A model generated the notes under the pieces. It was given only the letters and a program-made list of their open reading frames with translations. It was not told the DNA's origin and ran no database searches. Positions 46,832-60,430 of a stretch of DNA of 64,000 nucleotides are shown one piece after another. The DNA is taken from contig NC_134137.1 of the NCBI RefSeq assembly GCF_033958435.1, positions 248,232,501-248,296,500 on the forward strand. Direction: 5' to 3'. How positions within the stretch are numbered: position 1 is the first letter of the stretch; each line of letters opens with the position of its first letter. This DNA comes from Carettochelys insculpta (lineage: Eukaryota; Chordata; Testudines; Carettochelyidae). Position numbers and translations under genes: made by a program.

Positions 46832-48820
46832 TTTGCTTTCAGGCTGCTTTCAGTGCTTCAGTTCTGAGAGATGAGACTCGTTGCTTTCCTTCCCCCGCAG
46901 CCATTTGCAACACCACTGGTTGATGGTGGAGATGGGAATTCAATGGTTCCCTATTCTCCTCTTCCTGTCTTTCCCTCCACTTTTTCCTCATTTCTTTCCT
47001 CCCCCTTACAAATAAAAATATGTTAGAGGAACACTGGCCTGGACCTAAGCCAAGCAGTTGCTATAACAGAAGAATGTTTTATAAATAGATATTACCACAA
47101 ACCCTCCTATTTATTAGCCTATGGGGATCTTGTTACCTAAAAATCTTGGTGATCATTTTTGATTCATTTGTAAATGAAAAAACCTTGCCTACTCTTCCCT
47201 CACCCCCCAAAACGATCTTCATATACTGTCTCACGTAAATACACATTTTTTTCCCAGTCTTGGCAAAGATGTGTCAAAAAGTATCTGATTCTCTGTTCAC
47301 TAAGTGCAACAAATTGGAATAGTCTTTGTAATAGAATAGAACCTCAAAATTACAAGTACCTCAGGAATTAAGGTTGTTCTTAACTCTCTGAAACATTATG
47401 GGGTTGTTCTTTCAAAAGTTGACCACTTAATAAAGGTTTAAATCTTTATTATACAAAAGAAAAATGCTGCTTTTGACCATCTTAATCTTTTTTAACTTTC
47501 TCTTTATTTTAGTAGTTTACATTTAACACATTCTTTAATTACAGTAGCTTACTAATTAAGGAAATCAACTGAACAGCTAATATTTATGTGACAATTGTCA
47601 AATTATTACAGCAAGTCCCCGTATTCAAGTCCTTTTATAAGGAAATAATTTTTACAGAATAACTTGAAGTGCTGGTTTAGTGCCACATGAACGACAGACT
47701 GCACATTGGAAAATACTAAAAATCCCTGACACTTTCATTCTATTTCACTGTCTCAAAGTTATCTGTAAGTGGAACTTTCTATGTGTTTAAAGGTGAATCA
47801 TCCTATGGAAATGCTCTTTTCTTCTCAAATTAGATAAAACACTGCAAATAATCCAAAAGCAAATGCACAGTTTTTGTATTAGAGACTTCACGTGTACTAA
47901 AAAGTTAGGAGTCTTTACCATTTACGCACTTCATTTAACTAAACACACAGACTTAATTGAATCCCCATGCAACTTCAACAAGATAGATGCAAAGTCCTAA
48001 CAGCAGCTGTGCTTTGCTTGTCTCTCAGTATTGTGTTAAGCAGAATTTTTTAGTATTCTCTAAAAGCAGTGACAATCATATAAATGCCCACTTAATGCTT
48101 CCCCCCTCTCATTTCAACCTTTTAGAATACAGCAGTGAGTGATATAGTAAAAAGACTGTATAACAGTCTCAGATTGCTTTTTTAGCATCTCTTTGACAGT
48201 TCTGTGTTTAAACAGTTGGCTGATGTCTGAGAAATTTACATTAACATACTTTTTTGTATGGTGTATAATCTTGAATAATGTTGTAAATCAACACTCCTCC
48301 TTAAGTCATTTGTAAACTGTTAGATCTAGCCTTTTCTGCAACATAAAAGCCAGCAATTAAATCAAACATGAAAATAAAAAATAAATACACTCTTTTTCAC
48401 CGCTACATTTACAAAATGGGAATTCTTTAAATATATAGCTCTAGATAAATAAAACTAAGAACATATGTTAGAAAAAATATGCTAATCTTCAAGCATATAG
48501 TCTAAAATACTCTGTTACATGTATAGTAATTGAGGACATTTATTTCTAAAAGAAAATGGACCCCATTCCACTCTATAGCCGACATTTGCAGATCCTTGGT
48601 TCCTGCTTTAAACCACCTCTGCCTATGCAGAGGCAATGCATAGAAGTCTTTGTGCAGCACAGTTCAGCCTCTACATCACGGGATGAATTTTAAGATGTAC
48701 GAGTGTTCTCTTTATATTTAAGCTACTGCATGAAATTCTATTCCCATTTCTACCTCTGGAAAAAATCCTTAAAAATTCTTAATAGGGATTAAAACATTCC
48801 ATAGTTACTTTAACTTTTTA

Positions 48821-48821
<1 letters not shown>

Positions 48822-48859
<38 letters not shown>
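48822..48859. repeat. (CA)n microsatellite
   Basis: About 18 uninterrupted CA units preceded by an A-run. Confidence 0.95.
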
Positions 48860-48860
<1 letters not shown>

Positions 48861-51800
48861 GGTGAGTATTATGTCAGTACATGCACACCATTGATAATAG
48901 TGTTTTATGCTTTATGGTATATATGTTCAGAGGAATGTACCGATAGTCACTAATTACTATCTCGGTTTGGCATGTGGCTGGGCATTATTACCCCTCTTTT
49001 AGACATGTGAAACAGGACAGAGGCTGTGGTTTTTAACGGTGTCTAACGGAATTAGGTGCCCAGTTCCTATGGGATGGGGCTTGGCTGCCTAGCTCCCTTA
49101 GTGAACATTCTAGCTAGAAGCCACAGACACATCAGAATTAGATCTCTGGCCTCTCAATCCTGCCTTTCTATCTCCAGACACAACTGCCTTCTTGCACATC
49201 TCCACTGAATCCAACACAGTTAAACACCGGGTTAAAACTTGTGGGTCCAGTTGTATAAGGAGTCCAGTTGGATCAGACCCAGTGTTTGCAACGATAAAAA
49301 CTAAGTTTTAGACAAGAATGAGGAGAGAAAAGAAACAGGAGCCATTCTGAGGTTCCTACAACAGGAGAAATCAGAATTTTGACTTTAGCAATACCATGGC
49401 TGTAGAATACACGTCCTGAATTTTAAACTGCAAAGGTACAAAGTGGCCCTAAATTTGGTGTTGATAGCCATGGGAGGATGACTAGGTGCAGCAGAGGAGA
49501 TCCTCTAGAATAGCAGAACATACATCACAGGAGGCACGGCCAGAAGAAAGGTGACACAGGTCAGTTTCCTTACATGCTGGTGATCCCCAGCTTCCTTATT
49601 TGCACTTGAGGATACTAAAAGCTGCTGTAATACATGGAATTCCTCAGGCTGCCTTATGTTAGGCCAGAGACCTGGCCCAGCATAGACAGCCAAGAATTGT
49701 GAGAGCACTATACATTTGTCTCTGCACCCTTCTCTCCTGACCTACATTAAGTGCTCCTCAGCTGTAGCCAAGGATTTGGGACACTGTACGTTAAAGAAAA
49801 AGTGCAATGAAAACCAACCCTTTTTTTTTTTGTATGCCCAGTCTTTTAAAAATGACATCTGTTCTAAATCCCTATACAGCTCTGTGTTTCTCACTGCATT
49901 TCCAAAGCCATTCTTTTGTAAATAGATAATTAGTACTTAAACACCCCTTTCAAGGGGTTTCTACATTAACATAAAAATAGTATAATTACTGATGGTCAAA
50001 ATGGCAAGACTACACTTTGTAAATTCTAATTTCTTTTGATGCTCAGAAGGATGAATTTCTTCTTTACCACCATTTTAAACTGTCTTAAATATGAACATTA
50101 CTGTACTTTACAATATATAATACATATTAAAGCAAAATGGAAAATATCTACCATCACTGCACAAGTTTCCAGTTTAGAAATGCTTTCTTTGATGAAGATT
50201 TGTATCTTTAAACAACAGAGATACTGACCGTTGATCAAAATTAGCGATTTTTATATAAGCAGCAATGCCATAACAATCAAACACTGTGTAATTATAGCCA
50301 TGTAGAATATTGGTATAATTCTGTTCAAAGGCACTTCATTCGAAAACTATTTTCAAATGACTTCAATTTGCTGTGGGATTTTGATCCATTGTGGTGAAAT
50401 TTCATGTGGTAAATCATAGCTCTGAAGTGAATTTGTGTTGAGAAGCTTGATAAAATTCTGCTTGTCCATTTTTATAATTTGAAAATAGCACTAAAATAGG
50501 GGTTTTCACCAACTGGACGTTCCAGGTGTTTCATTTTTGCACTGTAACTCTCAGCCAGTTTTACTTCACATTTGGCATGAACTTCTCAAAAGAAGAAGAA
50601 TCCCTTTGACACAGATGAGGACATTCCATTCCAAAATAATGAAGCTAGGAACAGTAGACAATGTGCAGCATAATAAAGTAATCTTCTAAGTCTATGCACA
50701 AGATTACAACGGGGTGCAGATCTGGTGCATCAGACTGAGTATTTAACTCAAATTCCACTTGTGTAATTCAGAGCCATGGTGTGCACTAGGGACTTGGAGT
50801 ATGTAATATTTGGAAACATTCCTGAAGGCTGGAGCAAAGCGAACCACACAGGCTGCTGAACTACACAGACCTTTACCAATGCCATCATTAAAGAATGGAT
50901 GCGGTGGAGAGCTGCATGCATAATTTGATGACTGCACTACAGCAGAGACAATGTTTTTGTGTTTGTTCTGTAAAGCACACCACGAATTTTTAGTGTCAGA
51001 CAAAAAACTTTAATAAAATGGTGAGAGGACTGAGCGCAGGGGACAGCCATAGCATAGAGAGTGTTCCCAGCACTTAAGGATAAAACCCAGCATAACCATC
51101 CTGAATTATATATTGATGAATACCTAAGAACAGCAGCTCTGGGTTATCTTCAGTGCTTAGTGTGACGTCAGTATGTGAGGAAAATTGAAAATCTAGCATA
51201 TACTCATATTCTCTCCCAACCCATTCCTTACGGTAGTATCTAAAGACTCAGTGGTCTTGTGATCCCACAACACCATCTGTTCCATATTCAGAATCTTCTG
51301 AAATCCCAAGTGCACTTTGGGCTCACCAGCGTTTTAAGAAAAATGAGCTCAGGGAAGCAAGTGGGACAGAGGGGAAAATAAGAGAAGTGACTGTACAAAA
51401 GGGGGCATATCAGAAAAAAAAAAAACAGTCTTGAAGAAATACAGAAAAGGCTTAGCTCTGCTCTATTTTGCACAGCACTTAAGTGCATATTAAACTTTAA
51501 GCCTTAGCTTAAATTCTATTGAAGTCAGTGCTTTTAACATAAAATATACTTGACATCAAAGACAGGGAGCCTGAATTTGATGTGGCGAATGAGGACAATG
51601 GAAAAGCAGTGGTAGAATTTGTCCAAGTAACCTCAGATGGATCCATTAGGTTGAGAGCAGGTTGGAGGCAGAGACTGGAATGTCAGAGAGGCAATTGAGT
51701 ATGAGAGAAGAGGAAATGGAAGAGTTGCAGTCAGCATCGCTCACAAGAAATCTGGACATGAAAAGAAGATGAGACGCTCGGTGATAGTTTGAAAGGCAGG

Positions 51801-51995
51801 TGAGCAAGGGAAGGGTTTCAGAGGATAGAGAAAGCCATGGTATGCCTGAAGGTACCAAGACAAAATAGAGAAATGAAGATAAGGGAGAGTTCTAGGATCA
51901 GAGTTCTGAGAGGAGAATGAAAGGCAGAACGCAGTCTGGAAGGCAGCAAGAAAGGATGTAAAAGAGGGGCTAAAAGTTCCTGCCAGATGGTGTCA

Positions 51996-52027
51996 GTATA
52001 TATACACACACACACACGCACACACAT
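51996..52027. repeat. (TA)n/(CA)n microsatellite
   Basis: TATATA runs into about 10 CA units, one changed to CG. Confidence 0.9.
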
Positions 52028-52245
52028 GCTTATCCCTTGCTATATGAGCACAATTGATTCCCAAATTTCTGCTTGTTGGCAAAAACTCATAACAGCAACA
52101 CTAAATTCCCATTAAAATACATGTAAAAGTCTCCAATTCCCTCCAAGGGCTCATAACTTGACATAAACCAGTTGAGTTTAGGTACTTTTCTGATGCATTT
52201 GAATAGTTTGGCACCAGAAATAGGATGTAGTATATGTATGTAGAG

Positions 52246-52834
52246 CAGGGATTTCCAACCTGTGGGTCAGGGCCCAAACATGGGTCCCATTAGGTTTGTT
52301 AAAGGTCACCAGCTGGGCAGTTTCCAGCTGCATGTGGCTGTTAAAGAAGCCATTTGCAGTTTCTTAACATTGCTGTCTCAGGCAGATACCTAGCAATAGT
52401 GGTAACTGTTGGAGATGACAGCTATCTCTAACACTAGAGATAGCAATTACCTTGTGCCTAGGTGCTGAAACCTCAACATTTGAGTTAATTCCTGGGAGCA
52501 GAAGGGCTGGGGGAGCCACCCAGCCTAGCAGCACCAGTGAAGAGGCTGCAGGAGGAGGAGGAGGAGTGTTTAAGGCTGGGGCTGTTGAGGGATGCCGAGG
52601 GGCTCTAAGACAGGGGGAAGTTTGAGGCTGCAGGGAGAGTCTAATGATGGGGGTGGTTTGGGGTTGCTGTGGGGGGTGTAAGCCTTGGGACAGTTTGGGG
52701 CTGCTGTGGGGGCTGTAAGGCTGGAGGAGGTTTGTGGCTGCTGGGCAGGTTTAAGGCTGGAGGTAATTTGGGACTGTGGGGGACAATTAAAACCTGGCTG
52801 AGGGTGAGGTCTGTGGGGTGAGTGTGGTGTCTAA
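52246..52834. mobile_element. hAT/Charlie-like remnant with minisatellite-like interior
   Basis: The left tip CAGGGATTTCCAACCTGTGG followed by GTCAGGGCCC is the form of hAT-Charlie terminal repeats. The right end could not be fixed. From about 52560 the sequence is built of imperfect GGTTTGGGGCTGCTGTGGGG-type units about 36-40 bases long, read as an internal minisatellite. It is non-coding. Confidence 0.45.
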
Positions 52835-52836
52835 TA

Positions 52837-53360
52837 CAGTAAACCCTGGAGTTACCCAGGGGGTTGTTCCTGCAACCTCTGCATAACTCAAATTTTCCTG
52901 CAAAGAGGGTGGAGCCAGGAACCACCAGGACTGGTCAGTTTCCTAGCTCTCAGAGTGGCAGGAGCTGGGAACCAGGGGCAGGTTGGTGCCAGTCTTCCCA
53001 TGGCTTGCAGGGACAGGAAACTGACCAGCTCATGGCTGGTCAGTTTCATGTTCCTGCCATTGCTGGGGAGGGAAGCAAGCTAAGAGCCTTCTCCCTCTCT
53101 TCCCCCGGCCAAAGGGCTGTCAGACAGCTGCATGTCTGAGGGAAGGGAGGGAGAAGGCTCCAGATGCAGGTCTCTCTGCCCCTAGCCAGGGACCCCATGG
53201 CTGGAGCTAAGCCAGCTGCAGGGCAGCGGGTCTCCCTGCTTCTGGGCCAGGGACCCCGCACATATAAGCAGGGGAAGTTCATTCATATAGTGAATAAAGG
53301 TAGATGTATATGTTCCTTGTTTTAGTGACTACGCATAAGTAAAGTATTCATTAAACTAGG
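52837..53360. mobile_element. Tigger/pogo-like element, right end unclear
   Basis: The left tip CAGTAAACCCTGGAGTTACC follows TA, as in pogo-Tigger elements, and resembles the tip of the element at 24966. The interior is GC-rich with inverted segments (GGACAGGAAACTGACCAG against CTGGTCAGTTTC). The right end is probably near 53340-53360 but decayed. Confidence 0.45.
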
Positions 53361-53363
53361 GAT

Positions 53364-53396
53364 GAGTGTGTGTGTGTGTATATATGTATATATATG
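53364..53396. repeat. (TG)n/(TA)n microsatellite
   Basis: TG units pass into TATATG units at the edge of the preceding element. Confidence 0.9.
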
Positions 53397-55450
53397 AAAA
53401 AGAAAAAAATTATCAAAATCCTAGGCAAAGAGGGAAGAGGTGGAGAAGGAGGTGGTTGGGGAAGGAGGAGGCTCTAATGGCTCTAGATCATTATGAGTCA
53501 ATAAGGAAGGCAAAGTGCAGCAGGTTTTCAAAGAACATGGATGAATTTTGTATATTAATTAGGCTAAATCTCATGCCCCGACCCCTATTCAAACCCTCTA
53601 GACACCTGGACAGAGATTTAGAATATAAATCCAGAAAACAGCACTAGTCCCTTCAACTACTGAAGAACCATCACAAGAAAAGCAATCTCCCTCCAGACCC
53701 CACAAAACTGTGCCACTCCTTACGAATCCTACAAAAACCTCAAACAAAAAAAAACAACCTCTCCAGCCTGAAATCCCATGACCCACACACTTCCATCCTC
53801 CCCAAATAACAATTCAGAGAAATCAGCTGGGTAGGAACCCTTAAGGGACAACAAATTCTCAGAGTATTTTGGAACATGGAGGAAAAAAAAAATTATTCAT
53901 GAGCCCAGCATGAAAACGGCCCTGCCAGCACCTCCCTCATCCATAACTATAACTGAGTGGATTTCAGCTTGAGGACTTCTGCTGTTCACAGTTGGGACAA
54001 TAGCATGGAGGAGGCCAGGTAGTCTGTTAGGTATATAAGAGTTCAATGACAACCAAGACACATCAGCCCCTTTCCATGCTGAGTAACAATGCTTTAATAT
54101 TGCTTCCCTTCCACACTATTGGGTAAATATTGATTTTGTGAACAGCAGATTACCATGGTGCTTGGAATAGATTTTGTGCCCTAATGTCTGTACATTATTG
54201 TAAGATAGTGCAAAGACTCAGAGCAGATATGAACATTGCTTGCTGATGTCAGAGAGTGGCTTATTGTCCTGTACCACCTGGGCACAGAAAGATTAAAAAT
54301 TACAAAGCTTTTGTGTGTATGTTTCCACCTTAGTACATTGTAATTTTTTTCTTATTTTATGCTGGGCCTATTATTGGGCTTCCAGAATGAAAACAATATT
54401 TACTGGCATGAGACTGCCAAAATTAGGGAAAGGCACACTTGTAATTTTTTTAAACTTGAAAGACCTGATATTTTTCTCATTGCATCTCTATCTCCATGCT
54501 TCTAACTTTCAGCTTTGTACTCCTCCTAGCCATTTCCACACCGGGAAATGCCATAGCACGTAGCTAAGACAACAGAAAACACAGAAACATGTAAATTAGA
54601 GAAAAAAAAGCCCAGATCCTTAAATGTGTACTTCATGCAGAAGGGGTTTTTTTGTTTTTTTTTGTTTTGTTTTTTTTGTGTGTAAACCCTACCAACAAAT
54701 ATCTGATAAACAAGTATCAAAAGTATCAGAAACAAGAATTTACATTTATGTTAAATGAGGTACCAGCACAGCAGGAACACAGACTGCGATTTTTATCTGG
54801 AAGCAGCATACTCTTTCCAATCTCCACTGTAATTTTTTTTTTTAAACAGATACATAACACTATAGAAGTGCATGTAAATCACCACTTGCCTGCTCAGTGG
54901 AACAGAATTTCAGCTATCAATACCAACAGTTGCCCACAGAAGGCACCTACATCTGGTCTGCCACATCCAAGACAGTAACCACAGACAGGCATTTTGCTTT
55001 GTTTGGGATTCATTGCTGCAGCGCAACTGAACCTCAAACAGAAAATCTATCAGCCTCCAGGGTTAAACAGACGCATGCTTTTTTCACCACAACTTTTTAT
55101 GGGGAGGGAAAGCTATAACAATGTATGTAAGAATTCGTATTCAAATCATAAAACTCCCCATGAATCAAACTGCAGCTGACACCAAAAGTTGCTTATTGTA
55201 CATTTTCTTCCACTTAAGTGTGAAAAGGCAGAAGGGGCAAATGGTCTCATGCATCTCATTTGTTCAGCTAAAAAGTACACAAATATTTTTAAAAATCCAA
55301 ATTCTAATTGTTATCATTCAAGCACAAAGCTAAATTAATATTCATATATTCATCATTCCCAACGGCACGATGTGTATTGGGAGGAAGAAGGAGTTGATAC
55401 ATTCATTAAATCACATTTACATCCAAAATGACATGGAATCTGAGACTTAC
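53397..55450. other. AT-rich part of MPPED1 intron 2, no gene seen
   Basis: Poly-T runs lie at 54646-54677 and 54831-54843. No element or exon was recognised. Confidence 0.4.
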
Positions 55451-55632
55451 CTAACCATTCATTGAATTTTTTAACTTCGCTAGGAAGTCCCAGTTCAGTG
55501 AAGTCACCAGCATGTATTAAAACATCTCCATAGGGCATTTGGATTGGATCAGTTCTTGAGTGAGTGTCAGAAATACAGACAAATCGGGTATATCCTGGAG
55601 GTTTAGGGGCATCATGGGGCACAGGATCCACC
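55451..55632 (-). CDS. MPPED1: MPPED1 second coding exon, with D-x-H and GD metal-site motifs
   Basis: The acceptor TTTTGCATAG precedes GGTGGATCC; the first G completes Met51 and the frame continues VDPVPHDAPKPPGYTRF. The exon carries SDTHSR (Asp73 and His75 in this model) and HAGDFTELG (Asp94). These are the first two metallophosphoesterase blocks, which bind the di-metal centre. It ends GAATGGTTAG followed by the donor GTAAGT, splitting a Gly codon. The 182 bases equal 60 full codons plus one base at each end, matching both neighbours. No stop or frameshift is seen. The nearly invariant protein compared with mammalian MPPED1 fits a functional, constrained gene. An open frame running past the donor into the intron is not coding. 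Confidence 0.95.
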
Positions 55633-57253
55633 CTATGCAAAATGCATCATGAGAAGTTTATAAAATAGTTTATTACATAACCAAGTATATACTTTGCAAT
55701 TCCAATACAATTTTCACTCTTCTTAAAGATGACACTGTATTTGGATATCCGTGGTGGACATCACTTATCACGAGACACTCACGCAATTAATAGGAAGTGT
55801 AAGAAATTAGAGAGTTCACATCAGAGTGTTTTCAATATTGGCTGGATAGATGCATTTGTATAAATGTATTACGGAAGAGGGATTGTTTCAATTTTATGTT
55901 CACATTTCAGATATTTACAAATATAACAAAGGCATTTCCAATTTCAAAAGAATACCTATCCTGTGTTCATTGTTTAAATAAGATTGCACCCTATACTGAG
56001 AAAAGCATATTATCACATATAAAAATATATTTAAATGGATTTTCCTAATCATATTTTTGCAGATTATAAAAGTCCAACAAATTTAATTAACACATTTTTG
56101 GAGATATGGTTCACTGTGCTAATGCATTGGCAGATAAGAAATCTACTGACGGCTGCTGCATATGCACATTCTAATCCCACTACTGTCAGGACAATTGTGG
56201 TAAATTTTGGGGCTTAATTATACTAAGTAAAATCAGATCCAGTAAGGTGTGGCTCTGCATTGTAGAGTGCCCAATTTCCAGATTCAAACTGAAGACAAGA
56301 AATGATCTGATGCATTTTTGCGAAGCTTCTCATGATTTAGGTATGGAAGGCTGAGAACAAAAATCTGCTGCATGAACTATCCTTATTTGCAACTCATTAA
56401 ACATCCTTAACACATTTCCTTACAATATACAGAAGCATGTATGTTTAACTGTATGATAACTGCAATGGCAATGTATCAGCTCACAATACATGTGCTTTAC
56501 CTTATGCACACTTTAGAGTTTAATTTTGTGGGAGCATTTTCCTATTCACACAGGTCAGCCAAGATACGTATTGCTTTAACATATTGTACAAAGGGCCAAA
56601 ATGTATTGGGTATAAATAAATATGATAAATAAATGAAATGCAGGCCATAGAAAAAATGCACACATTGAGGATGGGTGAATTATATTTGCAGTACAACAGT
56701 GCAAACATATGTCAGCTTTCACAGAAACATAATTATTTGTACTGTAGGTCACAGTTCCTTAAAGCCAAGATTGATGTCTTTGAGTAGCACTTTGCTCTCT
56801 GAGAAGCCCCTACTGAGGCCCAAAGAACTGACTGCGCTGACGGTAATGCAAAATGAAGAATGGGGCCCTCATGGTCTGTGTGTGTTACTTTTTGTAAAAT
56901 AACATATAAACTTCCACATAAATTGAAAAGCAAAGCTAAAATTTTAGGCCAACAATTGTTACTGTAGGTTGATATATACTGTACACAGAATTTCCATGTT
57001 GTTTCATATAGGAGCAGAGGTCTGCCTGTATACAGCCAGGATCAAGACCTTACATTTTCAGGGAATGACTGTCATGATTTATGTCTTCTATAGCTCTGAT
57101 CATATAATCAGTGCTTAACAAACAGAGACGGTAATTATTAAAAACAGTGACAACCCAAAACACCTCACCAGCAGAGTAACAGGAAAGACAAAGATGGACC
57201 CAGGGAAGTGCAGTGACAGGTTGGAAATAGTGCAGTTGAGGCAGGACCAGCCT

Positions 57254-58093
57254 CAGGGCCAGGCAAACTGGGCCCATATCTAGGGTTCCATTGCTAGGGA
57301 GAGCGCCACAAGGGGCTTAGGCTTCCTTTCACGTGCTACAGAGGGGCTTCACTTGACCACACACAGTGTAGACTCCTCTTCAGCCCGTCAGCTTTGTCTT
57401 GGCCCTGACCCCTGGCACCTTCCTTTGCCCCACTCACAGTACCACCATTCAGCTGGGCAGCATTTGAATCTCTCCTGAGTGGCTGCCCAAGTGCTCAGGG
57501 AACACTGGAGGAGAGCAGATGGGAAAGGGGGCAGTGTAATCTCTCACCTCTATGCAGCCAGTGTCCAGTGCTTACAGCTGCCATGCTGGAGATTTATTGA
57601 CAAATAAAATCTGCAAATTTTTGTAGAGTTTTAAAACACTATGCAAATAATTTTTAATTTTTATGCTAAACTCCTTTAGAAATATGGGGTTCTGGGCAGG
57701 TTGCGGGGGGGGTTGGGTGGGAGAGCATGAGTCATAAGGACCTGTGGTGGACATCTCTGGGTGATGGACCAGTAGGCATGGGGACTGTTGGGCATAAAGG
57801 GGTGGGGAGTACTCTGCAGCGGGTAGTGGGGGTGGGTGGGGCATGCTGTCAGCACAGGACTGGAGGCACAGACAGGAGGGAAGTGCAGAGGTTAAGCCTG
57901 AAAATGGCACTGTGCAGAGGTTAGTGGCAAAGTGGACACAAAGCAGTGGTTAGTGGCACAGGGGGAATAGGACAGGGGTGCAAGGGATGGGGAGCCTATA
58001 AGGGGGTGAACTGGGCGGTGCCACACCTATGGGGTTCAAGGGTACAAAAACACAGGTTCACCCAAGGCACTATTTTCCCTAAGGTTGGCCCTG
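57254..58093. mobile_element. hAT-like element remnant
   Basis: The tips CAGGGCCAGGC and, reverse complemented, CAGGGCCAACC form short inverted repeats. Subterminal sequence (GGGCCCATATCTAGGG; CACCCAAGGCACTATTTTCC) resembles turtle hAT-type repeats with CAGGGCCGGC tips. An AT-rich part at 57572-57690 looks like a separate older repeat. G-rich DNA follows at 57700-57990. No transposase is encoded. Confidence 0.45.
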
Positions 58094-58387
58094 AGTTAAG
58101 GTAAGACATGGAGTGCAAGATAGTACCAAGGACCAGAATGAAGCATGCACTAGCTGTAAGGCTAAAGCCAGAAGAGCCTTTGGAAAAGGGCCAAAAGCCC
58201 CGAGGAGAAAAGTGGGTAGGGCAAATCTGGGGGTGAATAAATTTTATACAGAGTTTGTTCATTATTATTTGCATCACTAAACTTGTGAACTTTTGTGAAC
58301 TGCTTTCTGTAGAATATTCACTGTGTTGTATAGTGGATCACCAAAGTTACATGCGATTGTATTCACTCATTGGCTGGATGACTGCAA

Positions 58388-59081
58388 GGGTGCATCTACA
58401 CTAGCCAGTTACTTCAAAGTAGCTGGCACAATGTCGAAATAACACGCGTCGTGTCTACACGCGCCATGTGTTATTTCGATGTTGAAATCGACGTTAAGTG
58501 GCGAGACATCGAAATTGCTATTCCCATCCGAAGATGGGAATAGCGCCCTACTTTGACGTTCACCGTCAAAGTAGGGCGTGTGTAGAAGATCCGCGTCCCG
58601 CTACTTCGAAATAGCGGGGTCCTCCATGGCGGCCATCAGCTGAAGGGTTGAGAGACGCTCTGTCCAGCCCCTGTGGGGCTCTATGGTCACCGCATGCAGC
58701 AGCCCTTAGCCCAGGTCTTCTGGCTGCTGCTGCTGCTGCAGCTGGGGGTCCATGCTGCGTGCACAGGGTCTGCAACTGGTTGTTGGCTCTGTGGATCTCG
58801 TTCTGTGCAGGCCAAGTGTGTCTGGGAGGGGCCCTTTAAGGGAATGGCTTGGGGCTTTGCTGGCCCCTTATTTTGACGGGGAGCACTTGTGTGTGTGTGG
58901 ATGCTCCGCATTTCCTTCTGGGGCGGCTCCTTTCAACGTTCTCCATCGCTACTTCGACACTGAAGATCGATGGCACCAGCCCTGGAGGACGTGTAGATGA
59001 TACGCGTCGAAGTACCCTATTTCAATGTCCTTACTTTGAAACAGGCTACATCGACGTAGCGTGCTAGTGTAGACGTAGCCC
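58388..59081. mobile_element. Harbinger-type MITE with TTCGAA repeats, copy B (694 bp)
   Basis: The ends are GGGTGCATCTACACTAGCCA and, reverse complemented, GGGCTACGTCTACACTAGCA. The core 58620-58850 matches 22000-22220 of copy A in the same orientation, including CCATGGCGGCCATCAGCTGA. CTGCTG-type expansion near 58725 distinguishes the copies. It lies in the first coding intron of MPPED1. Confidence 0.8.
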
Positions 59082-60430
59082 AACTCTAAACAGGAGAATA
59101 AATAAATAGCAAATGGCTAAAAATTAGTCGCTATCTGAATACTCACAAATAAGGAATATGCCCTACAGATCTCAAAATACTGAACTTGGTACTTCTGTTG
59201 GCCAAAATATTTGTGAATCCATTTTTTATTTGTTTTTTGTTACCATTTGCCAGCTCTGCAAACAAAAGATGTTCTCTGATGCAGATTTGTTTTATTTATT
59301 ATTTGTATTGGGATATTACCTAGAAGCCCCAACCAGGAGTCAGGAGGACCCTATTGTGATTGGCATATATAGCAAAAACCTGTACCAGAGAATGGCTGTT
59401 CACCTAGTCTAATTCCACCCACATGCAGGCATATGTCCACATTAGCCACTAAGTTTCCTTCCTATGGTGTGCCAGTTGTGCCACAATTTGCATGTAAGAT
59501 ATCACTGAATATATACATACACACACACACTATCCACTCAGTTTTCTTTTTTAAATGAATCATTCCCCGTGTTTCGAAATTACCAAAATATATTAATTGT
59601 ACTGGATTTTATTCAGTCCTGCTAAAATAAAGTTTTTTAAATGAAAATCAGTTCTCTATCAAAATGCAAGATTGTTTCTCTTTTTAAAGAATAGAATAAA
59701 ATACTACACTTGGTTTCCTATAGAGTATTTTGCAATGGATTTATATATTTCATTTATTTATAATGGCTTAATAGTTTTGCTCTTCCTTCTGGCTCTCTAC
59801 TTTATGGCAGGTTTCATTTTGCAATTATGCTCTCACACTTTACATTAAAAGTAAATCACCATATAGAGCAGTTAACTTTACTGATGTCATCATTATGTAT
59901 ACAAAGTCAAAAATAAACACATTATTTTAATTACATTTTAAGTACTCCATATCTTTCACACTAATATTAAAGTCGGTTGTTGGATGGGTACCAACACTAT
60001 TTTATTTGCTGCTGCCTTTTTTTTTTTGGAAGTACATAGCTGTAGTATAGCTAAACAAACTGCAGGAGAATGTTTATGCTGAATACTGTCTCGGTATTTC
60101 AACAGCTATTTACATGTGATGAGAATTCCAGTTCACAGTGCTGATGAATAGTACTAAGATTGCTGAAAATACTATCTATATGAAACCTTTTAGATAAATT
60201 ACATTGTTTGTTGTTGGGTTCTTTTTTATGAATATGAATGGCATAGTGATTTTTCTCCTATCCTATGCGTCCCCAGTGGACTGATTTGTATCATTACAGT
60301 AATTATTATTAAAAAGACAAGCAAAACCTTGTCTGAATTCTTTCTGACTGGTCCATCAAATATCACATTGACAAGGCAATAACAATTCAGAAGGCTATGT
60401 TAGAGCAATAACCAAAACTATAATACTTAC

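Larger units (their letters stand above)
46832..52245. other. AT-rich part of MPPED1 intron 2, no gene seen
   Basis: There is a CA run at 48822-48859 and a TATA/CA run at 51996-52027. A MIR-like trace is possible at 48985-49200. The rest looks unique and non-coding. Confidence 0.4.
39761..55450 (-). other. MPPED1: MPPED1 intron between coding exons 2 and 3
   Basis: This 15.7 kb intron has donor GTAAGT below 55451 and a pyrimidine-rich acceptor above 39760. It holds a foldback repeat (40712-40880), a MITE and a Tigger-like element back to back (45700-46297), a tRNA-derived SINE (46645-46831), microsatellites, and a GC-rich block of hAT-like and Tigger-like sequence (52246-53360). In 40881-45699, 46832-52245 and 53397-55450 I see mostly AT-rich sequence with no gene. 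A short CR1-tail-like trace is possible near 45000. Confidence 0.85.
55633..60430 (-). other. MPPED1: MPPED1 intron between coding exons 1 and 2
   Basis: This 4.8 kb intron is bounded by GTAAGTA at the high end and TTTTGCATAG at the low end on the minus strand. It contains a hAT-like remnant (57254-58093), a Harbinger-type MITE (58388-59081) and a short CA run near 59515. The rest, 55633-57253 and 59082-60430, is AT-rich with no repeat or gene I could recognise. Confidence 0.85.
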
